From: Inga oerstediana
Taxonomy: Eukaryota; Streptophyta; Magnoliopsida; Fabales; Fabaceae
Reading direction: 5' to 3'
NCBI GenBank assembly: GCA_963210345.1
Contig: OY723404.1
Coordinates: 48,235,318-48,299,317 of the forward strand
Length of the DNA: 64,000 nt
The notes below the pieces were generated by a model. That model was not told the DNA's origin. It did no database searches and saw nothing but the letters and a program-made list of their open reading frames with translations. Below, piece after piece: positions 10,897 to 22,809 of this stretch. The position numbers and the translations under genes were made by a program. How positions within the stretch are numbered: position 1 is the first letter of the stretch; each line of letters opens with the position of its first letter.

Positions 10897-13886
10897 ATGG
10901 ACAATTCTGGTGACTCACAAAGTGATAGGGACAATGAAATGAATAGGCCTGAACTTGATGCAAGACATGAAGCGGTTGAGAGAAGAAGGGTTAGAGGCAG
11001 TACAAAAATGCCTGCATTGGTAGCACATCATCACCATCAACAGGAGAGGTTGCATATTGACTTTGATGAAAATATGAAACCAATTGGTCCGGAGGAAGAC
11101 CATTTCATTAGCTACGTAGGTTTTTTGGTTCGAAGTAAAGTTCACATTACCTATAATAATTGGAAGTTGGTTCCACCAAAAACCAAAGACTTGATTTGAC
11201 AACAACTTTTGGTAAATAAGTTTCAATACATCTGCATTATATCTTTATTCCTATCGCTTCAAATATAATTAACTTATGTTTTTACCTTGCAGCAAACCTA
11301 TAATGTCCCTGACATCGCGGAGATGTACAAGGAGTGGATGACGGAGGTTCTTCTACGATGGAAAGATTTCAAGAACAGGCTCACACGAGATTACATTCGA
11401 GAGGACTTGAGGGGTCAGGATCCATGTCATGAGTATCTGTTTTTGTCTCCAGAGGACTGGAGATTGTTTATGGCATCACGAGAAGATCCAAACTTTTTGG
11501 TAAGATTTCTGTCATCATGGTGTTTTATTTGCATATAGTTGACATTATTGATTCGGTGTTCGTTGTTTTCCTTTCAAAGGCATTAAGTGCAGCAAATGCA
11601 GAGAGGCAAGTAGCTAATAACTATCAACATTGCATGTCTCGTAGTGGTTATCGGAAGCTTGAGCAAAAGATGATGGCAGAAGAGTTGGAGAAATTGAAGG
11701 AAGCAGCCACATCAGATCCTACCGTTGTGGTCCAGCCCCCGCCACCTCCACCACGTCACAAAAAATGGAAAGCAGGGAGGCTTAAGGGTGGGAAGTATGT
11801 AAATCCGACTGTTGCTGAGGTTGCCGCAAGAATTGTAAGTAGTTAGAGCATAAGTACAAACTTATTTGTTCATATTAGGAGTGCTTACGATAACTTTTAT
11901 GCTGCAGGATGAACTGGAAGATCATAGTAGCCAAGGTTCGTTCACTCCAAGTGGACGGATGGACATCTTGTCAATGGCGATTGGGAAGGCAGATAACCCT
12001 GGTCATGTTCGAGGGGAGGCAGTGGGAGTTCGTGTCACGAAGTATTTTGGCCGAGCCTCACATCCTTATTCATCACAAGCTGAACCCAGTAGGGAGCTTG
12101 TGGCCAAGATTCGTCAGGAAGTCTCACAAGAGAGGCCAACCTTCGCGACAAGCTCCGACAAGAGCTGTTGCCAGAGCTACGTCTTGAGCTGATGCCTGAG
12201 ATACGAGCTGAAATGCAGAAGATGTTTGATTCGCAGATGGCAACTACCGAGCGTAGAACCCATTCATCCCCGGCCTTCCACAGCACCAAAGGAAGTTACA
12301 ACCCGGAGGAGGAACTACTTGGCGACCCTTCTCCCACTCCAGCGCAGGGAGAACCTACCATCCTCTCTTTGGATGCCCCAGTGCTGCGTGTAGTTGCAGA
12401 TGCTCTCGTTCACACACAAGCTACCACCCACCATCATTAGCAAATTCCACAGCATTTGCATAGGGTGACTGTGACGTGTGTTCGAGAGGGGGAAGAAGGT
12501 ACAGCCATCCCTATTCCTGATGACGAGGTTGCCACGATAGCTCAGGCGAGAGGATCTTTCATCCTTTGGCCTGTATATCTTATTGGCTTGTTACCACCAA
12601 CACCTCCAATGGTATGGAACTACCTCACTTTTACTTGAGATGTGTTGACATCCTACTAACAGTATGTGTTTTTATGTTCTAAAAGAACGAGCAGGAAGCA
12701 GAGAAATGGCCCTTCTTAGCACAACTGCAGCATATCTATAAAGGCATTCGCCAGATTGATTTACATATGCCTACAGGGATTGTGGTCCAGGAAACAGAGT
12801 ATCACTTCACAATTGATAAACAAGATCTTAAACAGTTCATGAAGTTCGAGGAGCTAGATGTTGGATGGGGCAAATTTGCAATCCTGTAAGTTTTTTATTT
12901 CCCATTTTTTGATTCATTTAGTTAAGTTGATTTTAACTAGCTAATACATTCATCATTTTAATTCTATTATAGCTCCTTCCGTCGTATATGCGTTGACTCT
13001 CAGAAAGTTGATTTATATGGATTCTTGTCTCTTGCACATACGACAAGGGTTGGGAATACATTGAAAAGAAGGACGAACTATGTGGGCTTCGCATTGGCAG
13101 AGGATGAGTATCGTTGTTATCTAGCACCAATTGTTCAAGGGTACGTATTTTAATTTTGTGTATTTGAGATTATTAATAAATAATTGCCTTCCCATCTAAC
13201 TTCTTTTTAATCTGTATATGTTGTGATAGTTATCACTGGAGTTTGTGTGTTGTCTGTCCTCAGTCGCACGTTGTTTATTGGTTTGATTCCTTAAATAGAA
13301 GACCAGACAAAGAAACTAAAAGCGTCTTCAACCAGTAAGTTATTTTTTTGTATTTCATTGCTACTTGATTCTTGACTTAATGAATTATTCTAATTTATTT
13401 TGATTTTCATTTTAATGATAGGGCATACACGACGTATCGAGCGCTTGGCGGGCCACGCGAACATAGAGGTGGTAAAGATCCGAGATGGTTGTTTCCAAAG
13501 GTACGTAGTTTCAAATTAAGTTCTTTTGATTGACGGTCGTTTTAGATATGCCTTTATTGATTTTAACCATTTTCTTTTGATTTATAGTGTCCTCGACAAC
13601 CTGGTGGCTGGGAATGTGGATATTATGTCTTGCTTTATATGTTTAACATCATTCAGAGTGGCTTTACGACAGATTTTGAACAAGTAATCGCTTCTTCATT
13701 CTCAGAGGATAATATTCTTGGTGTTGTGATTCAATGGCAATTCATTCACTTCATTCATTATTTCATCTAAGCTTATTTTCTAATTTACAGATTTTTGACA
13801 ATGAAGATGCCTACTCATATGAAGACTTAAATATGATCAGAGACTTTTTGGTTGGACATCTTCTTCAACGTATACCAGAAGAGTAA
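10897..13886 (+). pseudogene. CACTA second gene: N-terminal accessory part, DUF8039-like part and ULP1 (C48) protease
   Basis: Start chosen at the ATG of MDNSGD just after a TTACAG acceptor. Exons with matching phases: 10897-11211, 11293-11499, 11580-11834, 11908-12611, 12686-12885, 12973-13140, 13230-13334, 13422-13500, 13588-13683 and 13791-13886; every intron is GT...AG. The N-terminal half is basic and proline-rich and resembles plant transposase_24 proteins. The segment near 12456-12600 resembles DUF8039. The C-terminal part is a ULP1-like cysteine protease with GYHWSLCVV (His, 13234-13236), WFDSLN (Asp), PRQPGGWECGYY (Gln and Cys) all kept. Breaks are TGA at 11197-11199, a frameshift near 12130 and TAG at 12438-12440, all upstream of the protease. 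Its role in transposition is not settled; desumoylating-type activity is inferred from the fold. Confidence 0.85.
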
Positions 13887-14224
13887 AGTCTTTAGTAGTT
13901 TGTGTAGGACATACTTTTATGGTAGTGCATATAATTAGCGTTATTGTTGTTGGATATAGATTGGATTTTTAGTCTTGGTTATTGTACAAACTGGGGATTT
14001 GGATATAGATTGCTGTGTAGTTTGTGTGGCATGTAGTAGACTTGGATATAGATTGTTGTGCAGTTTGTGTGGCATGTAGACGTAGTAGCCTTGGGTTGAT
14101 CACTGTGTTTGTTGTTGTTTCCATTCTGCTGAACTGCTGTTGTTTTATTCTGTTGTTGGAATCCTATTTCTACAGTTTATTACATTTTCCAGACAGTGCA
14201 ATATATAAAAAGTCCATTTTAAAA
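13887..14224 (+). other. CACTA 3' untranslated region
   Basis: T-rich sequence after the protease stop codon, with repeated short phrases such as TTGGATATAGATTG and TTTGTGTGGCATGTAG. No open frame has a recognisable domain. It leads into the right subterminal repeats. Confidence 0.5.
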
Positions 14225-14590
14225 AAAAACTTTCAACGTCCTTAATAAAAAAGGGACGTGGAAAGTCTGCTGGCGACACTTTAGACGTCCCCAGTTCCAA
14301 CTGGGGACGTCTAAAGTGGGACCTTAGACGTCCCCAGAGGAGTTGGGGACGTCTAAGGTCCAACTCCTCTGGGGACGTCTAAAGTGGACGTTAGACGTCC
14401 CCAGAGTTCACTAGGGACGTCTAAGGTACCACTTTAGACGTCCCCAGTGAACTGGGGACGTCTAAAGTCTGCCTTCCACGTCCCCTGTATTACAGACGTT
14501 AATGACGTTTTTTTCTACTACCCTCACATAGACGTCCCTCTGTTTTCAGACGTTAAAAGGCCAAAAAAGGGACGTTAAAACTCTTTTTTC
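14225..14590. repeat. Right subterminal repeats of the CACTA element
   Basis: A dense series of inverted units (TTTAGACGTCCCCAG paired with CTGGGGACGTCTAAAG), more numerous than on the left, flanked by looser CAACGTCC and GGGACGTT motifs. The hairpin arms meet at short spacers such as TTCCAA. The pattern ends in the inverted terminus CTCTTTTTTCTAGTAG. Confidence 0.8.
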
Positions 14591-14598
14591 TAGTAGTA

Positions 14599-17500
14599 TT
14601 GCACAACTAAGGTCATGAAGAATCCTTAATGGGGTTATTACTTTATGATCCCCTCAAATCATGTCATTATAAAGTTTGTAGGTATATCCAAAAATATTAA
14701 AGTAGCATTTATTTCACTCTTCCTTATCTTAAGGAGACATCAACCTAAACCTAATTTGGTATCTACCGCAAATCTAGAGCCTCAAACAAAACCAAAAGTT
14801 TACTTCTACCTTACCCTTAACAATGTTCACTCAATGTATACATTATTAGATATTTTTCATTATATATCCTATTAAGTAAGCACAAAATTTTGCAAATCTC
14901 TTGATATTTTGTAAGAAACCTTGTTATGCGTCAGAATTTCTATTTATGCTTCAACGCTTTTCTAAATGAAACTTTAATATCCCCACGCTAAAATACTCAT
15001 GGACAAATTCATGTGAAATATATAGTTAAATAAATACATTTGGAATACATGAATTTTATTTTTTTGGTTGCCCACCCGGTTCACCAAAGCTTTGCTTCGA
15101 CTACATCCTGATTCGACCCGCGTCGCGCACCTGGAATACATGAATTTGCTGGATCATATATGTGTGTGTGAAAAAAAAAGTTTTTTTTTTTGGTTTGTTG
15201 GTAAACCACATTTCAAAAAAACAAAAACAAAAAATTCCTCAAGTCCCCATAAAACTTTTAGTGCACAATTTTTCAAAAAATATTTTGATTCAAGTTTCTG
15301 TTTGACCCCAATATGTGAATCGACTCCTAACAATATATGTGAAGTTTCAACACTTCATAATAATTTCAAAACATTAGGAAAGATATATGCTCATTGCATA
15401 TATATATCATTGATTAAAATATAATTCACAGCAATTTTCCATTTATAAAAAAAGCTTTTGAAATCACAATATATCAAATACTTAGTTAGAAGTTGCACTC
15501 CAACCGCTCATTAAGACCAAATATTTACCATTTCATCTATTCACCACTTTATCTACTTCTAAAGAAAATCATTAGAAGAGTACTATTGTCTCATCCTCAT
15601 ACCTAAAGCATCCTTATATTACAAGGTCAATCTTTCATGCACGGGTATACACGCACAAACTCTTACTTATAGCTGCCATCATACCTTGATCCACAACATA
15701 AATCTCCATCTAGGGATTTTCTTTCTTATGCCAACACTATTAATAAATATTTCCTTTACTACCTCTAATCATCTTATTCTATCCCTTAGGTTTTATCATC
15801 GGTCTATTTAGTCCCTTTTTTTTATATATATATATACTAAAATTTGTTAAGTATTCACATGCTTGCATGATCACAACCTACACACCAATTTCTAACCATT
15901 AATCAATTATGCTATCCCCTCTATCATTGCTCTTCACTCTGGTATTTATCTCCATCGTCATTACTCGAATGAATCATATTTTAAAGATATATTTCTCAAA
16001 GGGTTCCTTTCCTATCACAATCTAAAAATCAATTAATTTTCCAACAACCAATGACAATACAACTCTCTATTTTTTTTTGGGAAGAAATTATGCAACAAAA
16101 TATATAGTTAATTATTTTAATGAGCAACTTTTTTTTTTGTAACATGTCACGAAGAAAAATATGGTACACAACAATTTGCATTCAATAACTCACAGCACTC
16201 AAACTAATAACTCACCATACAACAACAAGCTACGTTCACAATTATTTTGTTACTTGATAAATTTAAACATATATCTTTGTATTGATTCAATACAGCCCTA
16301 AAACTCAAGCCTAGGAGCTAAAATAACCACCACCATTATCATAAGACACTCACAAGCATACGAACATATGAAAAATAATAATATACATTTATAAAGCTTT
16401 TATTTAAATACCTTTTTTTTTTTAAATTATCAAATGCTAATTCTAAAACCTCATGACTTATCCTCAGCGATTTAATCACACCTTTGCCTTTTGTATCTTC
16501 TCATTAATTAATATTTACAAACATCTAAATGAAAATTTCAGTCATCAAATCAGTAGAGCCCTTGGGTTGCCTATCTCCTTCCATAATTAAATCCATCACA
16601 ATCTGAACTGGGTTTGACTAACACACACATTTTTCATGAGAAAATTAAACAAGGTATTATGGAGAATTCTTATTTCTTAAAGTCCAAACAAAAAACTTTG
16701 CATTTTTTACAACAAGGGACAAAGTTATTATGTAAAACCAAGGCTTGATATATGGACATGTCAAACTCCAAACAACCATAACATATAACAATAGAAGTTT
16801 TCAAGCATAAAAAGTCCTAAAAACTACTCGTTTGAAAGCCCTAAACTTATTTACACACGCAGCCCAAGCATAATTGTAGCCCCCTTTTAAAAATATTTTG
16901 TAGCTTCATCACCAAACAACCAAACTATAGCACCAATCACAAGATCCCAAGAATTATATACATGTCTTGCTTCACAATTTGCAGGGTCATCAATCCATAT
17001 GACAACTAAAAGAACGGTTACTCAAACTCAAAACACTAGGCACTAAATCACAAAGTTTCATGACACGTAGCACACATCTTTGTAACTACATTTTTTTTTT
17101 TCAAGCTACACAATATCATGCATGCACACACATCTATATCATTTATTCCCATATAGTCTTCACGTTGCTCATTTAAGAATAGAATTAATTTATTTCATTC
17201 AGATGTTTTGGATTTTTTTTGAGGTCACAAAAACAGTTCTATATAATATTTAAATTATTAGTGATGAAAAGCTATCCCTCCCTAAATTTGAAATTTCGGG
17301 GAAAATGTGGCAATTTTAAGCTAATATCGTGTATGTAGTTATTTTGTAAAGAAAATGGGACAGACAAGAATATTAAAAAGCAACACTCCAAAAAAAAAAT
17401 ATATAGAAATTTTGCAACTAATGTATAAAAAAATTCTTCTCTTCTTCTCTTACCCATTTCTATTCCATTTCCTTCATTAAAATTAAGTATTAGATATTTA

Positions 17501-17947
17501 CTGGAGTGTGAATTGCGAGACATGAGAGGTACCGATATGTTGAATGGGGAGAGTCAACAAGAAGTGGTCAAAGTCAAAGAAGGAAGATATTCTTGAAAAA
17601 GTATGTGTGTAGACTTTGAAGTGACCGCATGTGAACAGAAGAAACATGGTTGAGATTGGTGGTGAGGGCGTCTTTTATTATGAACGATGTGAAATATGGA
17701 ATTCATGAATTTTTAACTTTTGTTAACTCGTTACCCTTTCATTTTAGTAATTTACTTTTTTAACTTTAAACTTTTTTTTTGAATGTATTACTATCTCATT
17801 TATTTACTCTAGAGTGCAACATCTTGGCTAATTAGTTGATTTTTTTTTTCAGCCGAAATATTTGTATTAGTAAGAGCATCACCATAAAAGTACAATACCA
17901 CTCGTGTGTCAAAAACCAAATAACATAAGTCCAAAACTCAAAAAACA

Positions 17948-17978
<31 letters not shown>

Positions 17979-18358
17979 GAAATTACAACTCAACTATTGC
18001 CAAATTAACACTTGCACATGTGTGATCACTGCAAAGTAAAAAGCATATAGTGATTTTAACACCCAATCTGACAGACACATCAGATAATTATGAATTTATT
18101 TTATTATTTTATTCAAATAAAAAGCAATAAAATACCATCTTTTTCTACCCTTTTTTTTTCCTCCCCTTCATTGTAGAACACCACAAACAAACAAAAATTC
18201 CATGCTATTGTATAGGTTACTTTCTATTAAATAATAATTTAAACTAAAAAGGGAAGCATAAACATTATATTTTAATGCCATGACCTCTAAGAAGTGAAAA
18301 TAAATCAAACATTTTGAAAACTACTTTTCAAAATAAGCAAACAAATGGTCAGGAATTT
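14599..18358 (-). other. LARD-A internal region, 5' part, non-coding
   Basis: About 3.8 kb of A/T-rich sequence with no gag, protease, integrase or reverse transcriptase motif in either strand. Just inside the primer-binding site, the - strand reads TCTTAGAGGTCATGGCA, which recurs at the same place in LARD-B (about 35685-35700), so the two elements are relatives. An insert with 16-bp direct repeats lies at 15057-15131. Homopolymer runs near 16070, 16130, 16410 and 17090 explain most short frames. Confidence 0.6.
15057..15131 (-). mobile_element. Truncated SINE-like insert with 16-bp target duplication
   Basis: A 75-bp, locally GC-rich insert bounded by perfect copies of TGGAATACATGAATTT (15041-15056 and 15132-15147). 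On the - strand it ends in an A-rich tail and contains GGGTCGAATCAGG, which resembles the internal box B of tRNA-derived promoters (GGTTCGANNCC). Long duplications plus an A tail indicate target-primed reverse transcription. The A box and most of the body are missing, so the SINE label is an inference; it could also be a short LINE tail. Confidence 0.55.
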
Positions 18359-18376
18359 TGGTTCTGATACTAAAAA
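18359..18376 (-). other. Primer-binding site of LARD-A
   Basis: Next to the inner end of the 5' LTR, the - strand reads TTTTTAGTATCAGAACC. The GTATCAGA core resembles TGGTATCAGAGC, the plant site complementary to the 3' end of initiator methionine tRNA, with a few changes. It sets the orientation of the element. Confidence 0.7.
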
Positions 18377-20918
18377 TGTAACACCTCATTCTTAAAACCT
18401 ATATACTTAATATACAAGTCCAAAATATACTTTCCAAATAGCTCCAAATATTATTTGCAATGTTTAGTATAAAAAAAATTTATTAATCAAAGGATTTATA
18501 ATAAAATAATCTTAGTGTCATGGCAATTAAATATAAAGTGGCATAAAGATGCACAATGAGCCTTTAAGGCTCGCTCCACAGGTGCCTTCCCTTATTCCCT
18601 ACTAGAATATTCACCTGAAAAATGTTAATATAATAGGATGAGATTCAACGTCTCAATAACTATTGAAAATTTCTACCGTACATAAGCAAATCACATATGA
18701 TAAAAAAAAGGAATCGATTATATATATATATATATATTTGTATATACCATAATCCTCATACAAGACAATTACAAATTTAATCATCATTATGTCAACATGT
18801 ATTTTTATCACAACATATAATATACAATTATACAATATGCAAGATGCAGCCTCCCTTATATCACCGTCAATCCTTATACCGCTGACTAGAGCTATAGGCT
18901 AATACATAGTCCAATAGAAACCCATTCATTTGACTGGATTTTCCTAAGCTCACCAGTTCTTAAGATACACCCGGCCAAAGGTGTAGAGCTTAAGTCTGGA
19001 CTATGGCTCCCTTCCTTAAAAGAACACAACTAAGGAGGTGTCACATGTCCCACAGCTCCAATGCAATCCCGGCTAAAGGAAAACATGGAAGAAGGGGCCC
19101 TGACAAGTGTCATCCACTGTGCACCGAGTGATGGCATACCACGTGGTAAAAGATCTCAATATACAAATTCCTCCTTACTCCAGCCCATTACAAATGCAAT
19201 CGCCATCATAGTAATAAATATAATATCATTAAAAGACAATGTATAATAAATCATGCTTCCTTTCTTATCAAATATCATCATATATTCAAACATGCTAAAA
19301 ATGAAATAATAATCCAATAATACATCAATTATCATTAAATTATTAATTATTCGAGTAAAATGAGTTATAGAGAAATTTACTGGTAACACTACTTATTTGA
19401 GAATTAACAATACATACACATACAGATATAATTTAGTCCCTTTTCTTTTAAAAAAATGGTCATTCACAATCATACACAATTCACAAGTATATGGAAGAAT
19501 ATTCAGAGTTATTCCTAATTAGCTCACAAGCAATCACACAAGAGGTATTCCATAGCTCTCAAGGAGAGTCTACAAAATCACAAACATAATATCTATTAAT
19601 ATGTTTTCTCAAAATTAATATGTTTCTCAAAATTACTGTAGAATTGCACTAAAATACTCTAAACACTTAAGACTAAGCCTCTGCGACTAATATCATACAC
19701 ACCCCTAAGTCTCCACATATTCCACTATTTTATTTAAATACAGTATTATTTGAAAATATTTTATCTTTTTTTTTTTATAGAAGGAAACAGCTTTTACATA
19801 TATAAGGTACATATATATACATATATTTAAAGATATACTGTGACACAGGATGTAAAGAAGGGCTTGGCTAGTTGTGTGGATCCCACATGAGTGTGTGTGT
19901 GTGTGTTTTGTTTAAAAAAACATGAATTTGTTATTCCTTGAACAGGAACCCAAACAATAAAAATAATAATAAAAGAAAAACTGAAAAAGGAGAGAAGTAA
20001 CTAGACTAGACCACAGTACACAGACATTTACGCTGATATCGATATGAGAATTGTTGGGTTTATGTGGAAAATAAAATAAAACTATATAAAATAGTGCTAT
20101 ATATTTAGAACAATATAAAGTTATATAGATGTTCATACACCCACGCATACTGTTGGTTTGAAAAGGTGGGTGGTGAAGAAATAATTAGAAAAATCAAATT
20201 CACACACCAACTCAGCAAAAGACGAAAGAGAAGAAGGGGAAAAAGAGGAAAGGCTCAAGGAAAATATACACCCATAAAGATAGATAGATATATATATACA
20301 TAGGAAAAATAGGGAGAAGGGAGGAGTTGGTATAAAAATGGAGATGTACCCACGCATAGTAAAAAAAAAAAGATTGATAGGACAAGACATATCACAGTCT
20401 AAAATATTAAGGGATTGATGAAGCAGAGCAAGAAAAGAAAAACTTGAAAATACACTTTCTCAGTATGTTGAAGGAATAGTAGTAGGACGGAGTAGATCAA
20501 TAGACAAATGAAAGATAAAAAAAATGCACCTTTGAGTCTGTGTTGAGAGTCATGCGGTGCCGGAAGTGAGGAGTCGGGATGGGAAGAAGGAGATCTTATA
20601 TAAGGGTAGATCTAGGGTTTAACTCCTCTTATTAAAATAATATTTCTAAATAATAATAATAATAAAACAATAAAAATAATATTCAAAATGCTGGAAGCAT
20701 TTTTTTATATTACTTATTCCAATGGTAATATATATAACCCCACACTCATGCCCATAAACTTAAAATATTTATTTTAAGGAGGTATTTCATTTATATATAT
20801 ATATATATATTTAATACATGTTTAGACCTTGATATTTTTTTATTAAGTATTTTAACCCTTTGATTAAATAAAATCTAAACAACTAACTTCTAAGTGCTAA
20901 CAAAATAAGGATGTTAGA
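18377..20918 (-). repeat. 5' LTR of LARD-A
   Basis: A 2542-bp LTR. It runs from the plus-strand sequence TGTAACACCTCATTC to AAGGATGTTAGA; the last bases should be TTACA by comparison with the partner, so the terminal C has changed to G. Open frames in it mirror those in the other LTR and are not genes. On the - strand it would contain the promoter and transcription start of the element; no clear TATA box was singled out among the many AT runs. Confidence 0.85.
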
Positions 20919-22469
20919 CCGTATATGACGTCTTATTGGGCTAAGGAGAAGGGAAGGAAAAGTAGTTCAAAGCTAATGAGAAGGTTTATGACTTAATTAG
21001 TTAGAGACAAGCCCAAGTGCAAGCTTATGTCATAAACCAAATAAACTAATATTTATTAAAGAAAGATGATGAAGATATTCTAAGCCTTGTCTTCATCTTT
21101 TCTCTTCTCATTTCACGCCTAAATCACAAAAATAGAGAGAGAGGAGAGCTTGAAGACTTAGAGAAAAGAGAGCTTAAGGAAGGCAAAAATCCAAGATAAG
21201 TATTGTGATTCTAAGAGTTTATGCCTTCTAGCTTGTGTAGGTCCTCTCCTAAGCTCTTTTCTCATCATGAATATCATGTGTAGCAAGCAAAATCTCAAGG
21301 GAGAAGAGAGAGAAAGTGACATCCTAGAGAGAGGAAGCTTGAGAAATCAAAAGTAACTTCAAGAACCTCAATCATTTTGGTGTTATGGTGTTGTTGTTGT
21401 GATTCTTGACTCGATTTGTGGTTTGGTTGATGATTTTGTAAACTTGGGATGTTGAAACCCTAAGGGGTTATACTGCCCAAATTTCCTCAAATCATGTTAA
21501 ATAGGTGTTTAAGAGGTTCAATAAGGGATTAGGAGTAAAAAGAAAGGAGCTTTAAAAGTTAGATCACAAAAATCACATTTCCCCTTTTTTTAAACGTAAG
21601 TTTCGGCCATCTCAAGAAATAGGGGAAGGAGTTGGAATTTCACTAATTTGATGGTTCCATTGTATTTAGGAGGGAAAATTGTGTAGGGTTTATGTTGGTC
21701 ATGTAGTGAGAAAAGCCCTAAAAAGTGAAATGATGAAAATACCCCTAAAACTTAAGTAGGGGCTGTCAAAGGCAAAACTGTCATTTAACAATGATTTTGA
21801 GAGAACCGAGGTCAAACATGGATTCTACACTCAAAACTGTGTAGGAATATCCTAGGCCAAAATTTTTGGAAAAGTACAGTTGGACTGGGTAAAAAGGGAC
21901 TTAGACCGGATCCCTAGGGGTATTTTGATAATTTTAGACTAATATAACCAACAAAATTAATTTATGTACAAGTCCAACTTTAACTTTTTAAACCTTGCTT
22001 TATTTGACCAAGAATGTTCCAAATATATATTTACCCTTTATTTTCCTTAATTAACTGAAATTACTTCAATTAATTGAAAAAATAATTAAGCTTGTGCTTT
22101 ATTGGCAAATTACGATTTTACTATTACATTCTTGGATTTAATTGGAGCTTATTCCTTTTCTTATTTGTTTGGCCGAAATTATGACTAATAATGGGCCAAA
22201 TATTATACCCTTGTATTCTTCTACTTTGGGCTTTGATAATGAACTTTTTGGAACACCCAAAAGTTTATTTCATAATTTGTTCTAGCTCAATTCTCATGAA
22301 AATGAAAATTTACTAGCTTCTTAAATTCCAAGCTCATTAATATTCACCCTTCCACTTCATTAAATGCTACAAATAATTATAAGGCATATTGGTACATAAA
22401 ATTTGGGACGTTACATATTTCACAATCATGTAGATTCATTCTTTATGTAACTCTTGGCATGTAATTTAA
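20919..22469. other. Outer LTR remainder and short flank, no gene
   Basis: 20924-22415 is the larger part of the LTR described at 1380-22415. After the TATTT duplication (22416-22420) about 50 bases of older sequence follow before the next MITE. I see no coding region or RNA gene here. Confidence 0.5.
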
Positions 22470-22646
22470 GGGTGTGTTTGGTTTGATAGGAGGGGAGGGA
22501 GGGGAAGGGGTGGTAAATTACGATTTTGGACAGGAGAAACCTAAAATTTACCTTCTCATTATTTTTAATTTTGAATTTCCCACCCAAAATTTAAATAGCT
22601 TCAACCCAAAAAGGTAATTTACCCCCTCTCTAAACCAAACACACCC
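22470..22646. mobile_element. Tourist-like (PIF/Harbinger) MITE
   Basis: A 177-bp element with inverted ends GGGTGTGTTTGGTTT and AAACCAAACACACCC and a TAA duplication on each side (22467-22469 and 22647-22649). The ends and the 3-bp duplication are typical of Tourist MITEs. The inner arms are also complementary in part (GGTAAATTAC on the left, GTAATTTACC on the right). Non-coding. Confidence 0.85.
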
Positions 22647-22670
22647 TAAGGGCTTGTGGCTTATAGATAA

Positions 22671-22809
22671 TGTTTGTTTTAGCGATTCAATTGCTTATAA
22701 GTAACTTTTTAATAGTGATTTACGGTATACGAAGTAAGTATGTGAGAGGAATTATGTCTCGATTTACGTAAAAAGCAACTTATAAGCAATCGTAACGCCC
22801 AAACAAACA
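22671..22809. mobile_element. MITE, family with a second copy at 27041
   Basis: Inverted arms TGTTTGTTTTAGCG / CAATTGCTTATAAGT on the left and ACTTATAAGCAATCG / CCCAAACAAACA on the right. The centre contains ACGGTATACGAAGTAAG and TATGTGAGAGGA, shared almost exactly with 27041-27187. Terminal bases and target duplication could not be fixed. Superfamily is uncertain. Confidence 0.6.

Larger units (their letters stand above)
6081..14598 (+). mobile_element. CACTA (En/Spm-type) transposon with transposase and ULP1-like gene
   Basis: An 8.5-kb element inside the LARD-A internal region. The left end reads TACTACTACAGAATATAC and the right end, inverted, reads TACTACTAGAAAAAAGAG; both look like CACTACTAG termini with the first base changed. 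Subterminal regions carry inverted GACGTCCC/GGGGACGTC motifs on both sides, typical of CACTA elements. It encodes two genes on the + strand: a TNP2-type transposase (7623-10778) and a multi-exon gene with a DUF8039-like part and a ULP1-type protease (10897-13886). A 3-bp duplication is not evident (TAA on the left, TTG on the right). Premature stops indicate that it is no longer autonomous. Confidence 0.85.
1537..20918 (-). mobile_element. LARD-A: non-coding LTR retrotransposon with nested insertions
   Basis: A complete long-LTR element on the - strand: 5' LTR at 18377-20918, primer-binding site at 18359-18376, internal region 5893-18376, polypurine tract at 5893-5911 and 3' LTR at 1537-5892. 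Flanking 5-mers are CCCTA (1532-1536) and CCGTA (20919-20923), a target duplication with one change. After removing the CACTA element, the internal region is about 4.0 kb and shows no gag or pol motifs. Long LTRs around a non-coding core fit the class called LARD, which must rely on another element's proteins. The two LTRs look roughly 96% alike by eye where compared. Confidence 0.85.
1380..22415 (-). mobile_element. Solo-type LTR (about 1.65 kb) split by LARD-A
   Basis: The outer parts 1380-1536 and 20919-22415 appear to be one LTR interrupted by LARD-A. The right edge ends in GGGACGTTACA, which on the - strand is TGTAACGTCCC, a common gypsy-type LTR start. The 5 bases TATTT occur at 1375-1379 and again at 22416-22420, consistent with a target duplication. 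The left edge reads AGGTACATG rather than the expected TG, so that end is either mutated or misplaced. The 20919-22415 part holds no coding frame, only AT-rich sequence. Flanking sequence on both sides could belong to the copia relic, which fits an insertion into that element. Confidence 0.5.

Noticed and set aside
15068..15424. 118-residue frame in the LARD-A core
   Set aside because: Runs across the SINE-like insert and homopolymer tracts; no domain.
22671..22809. Assigning this MITE and 27041-27187 to hAT or Mutator
   Set aside because: Neither copy shows a clear target duplication, so the superfamily cannot be decided from this window.
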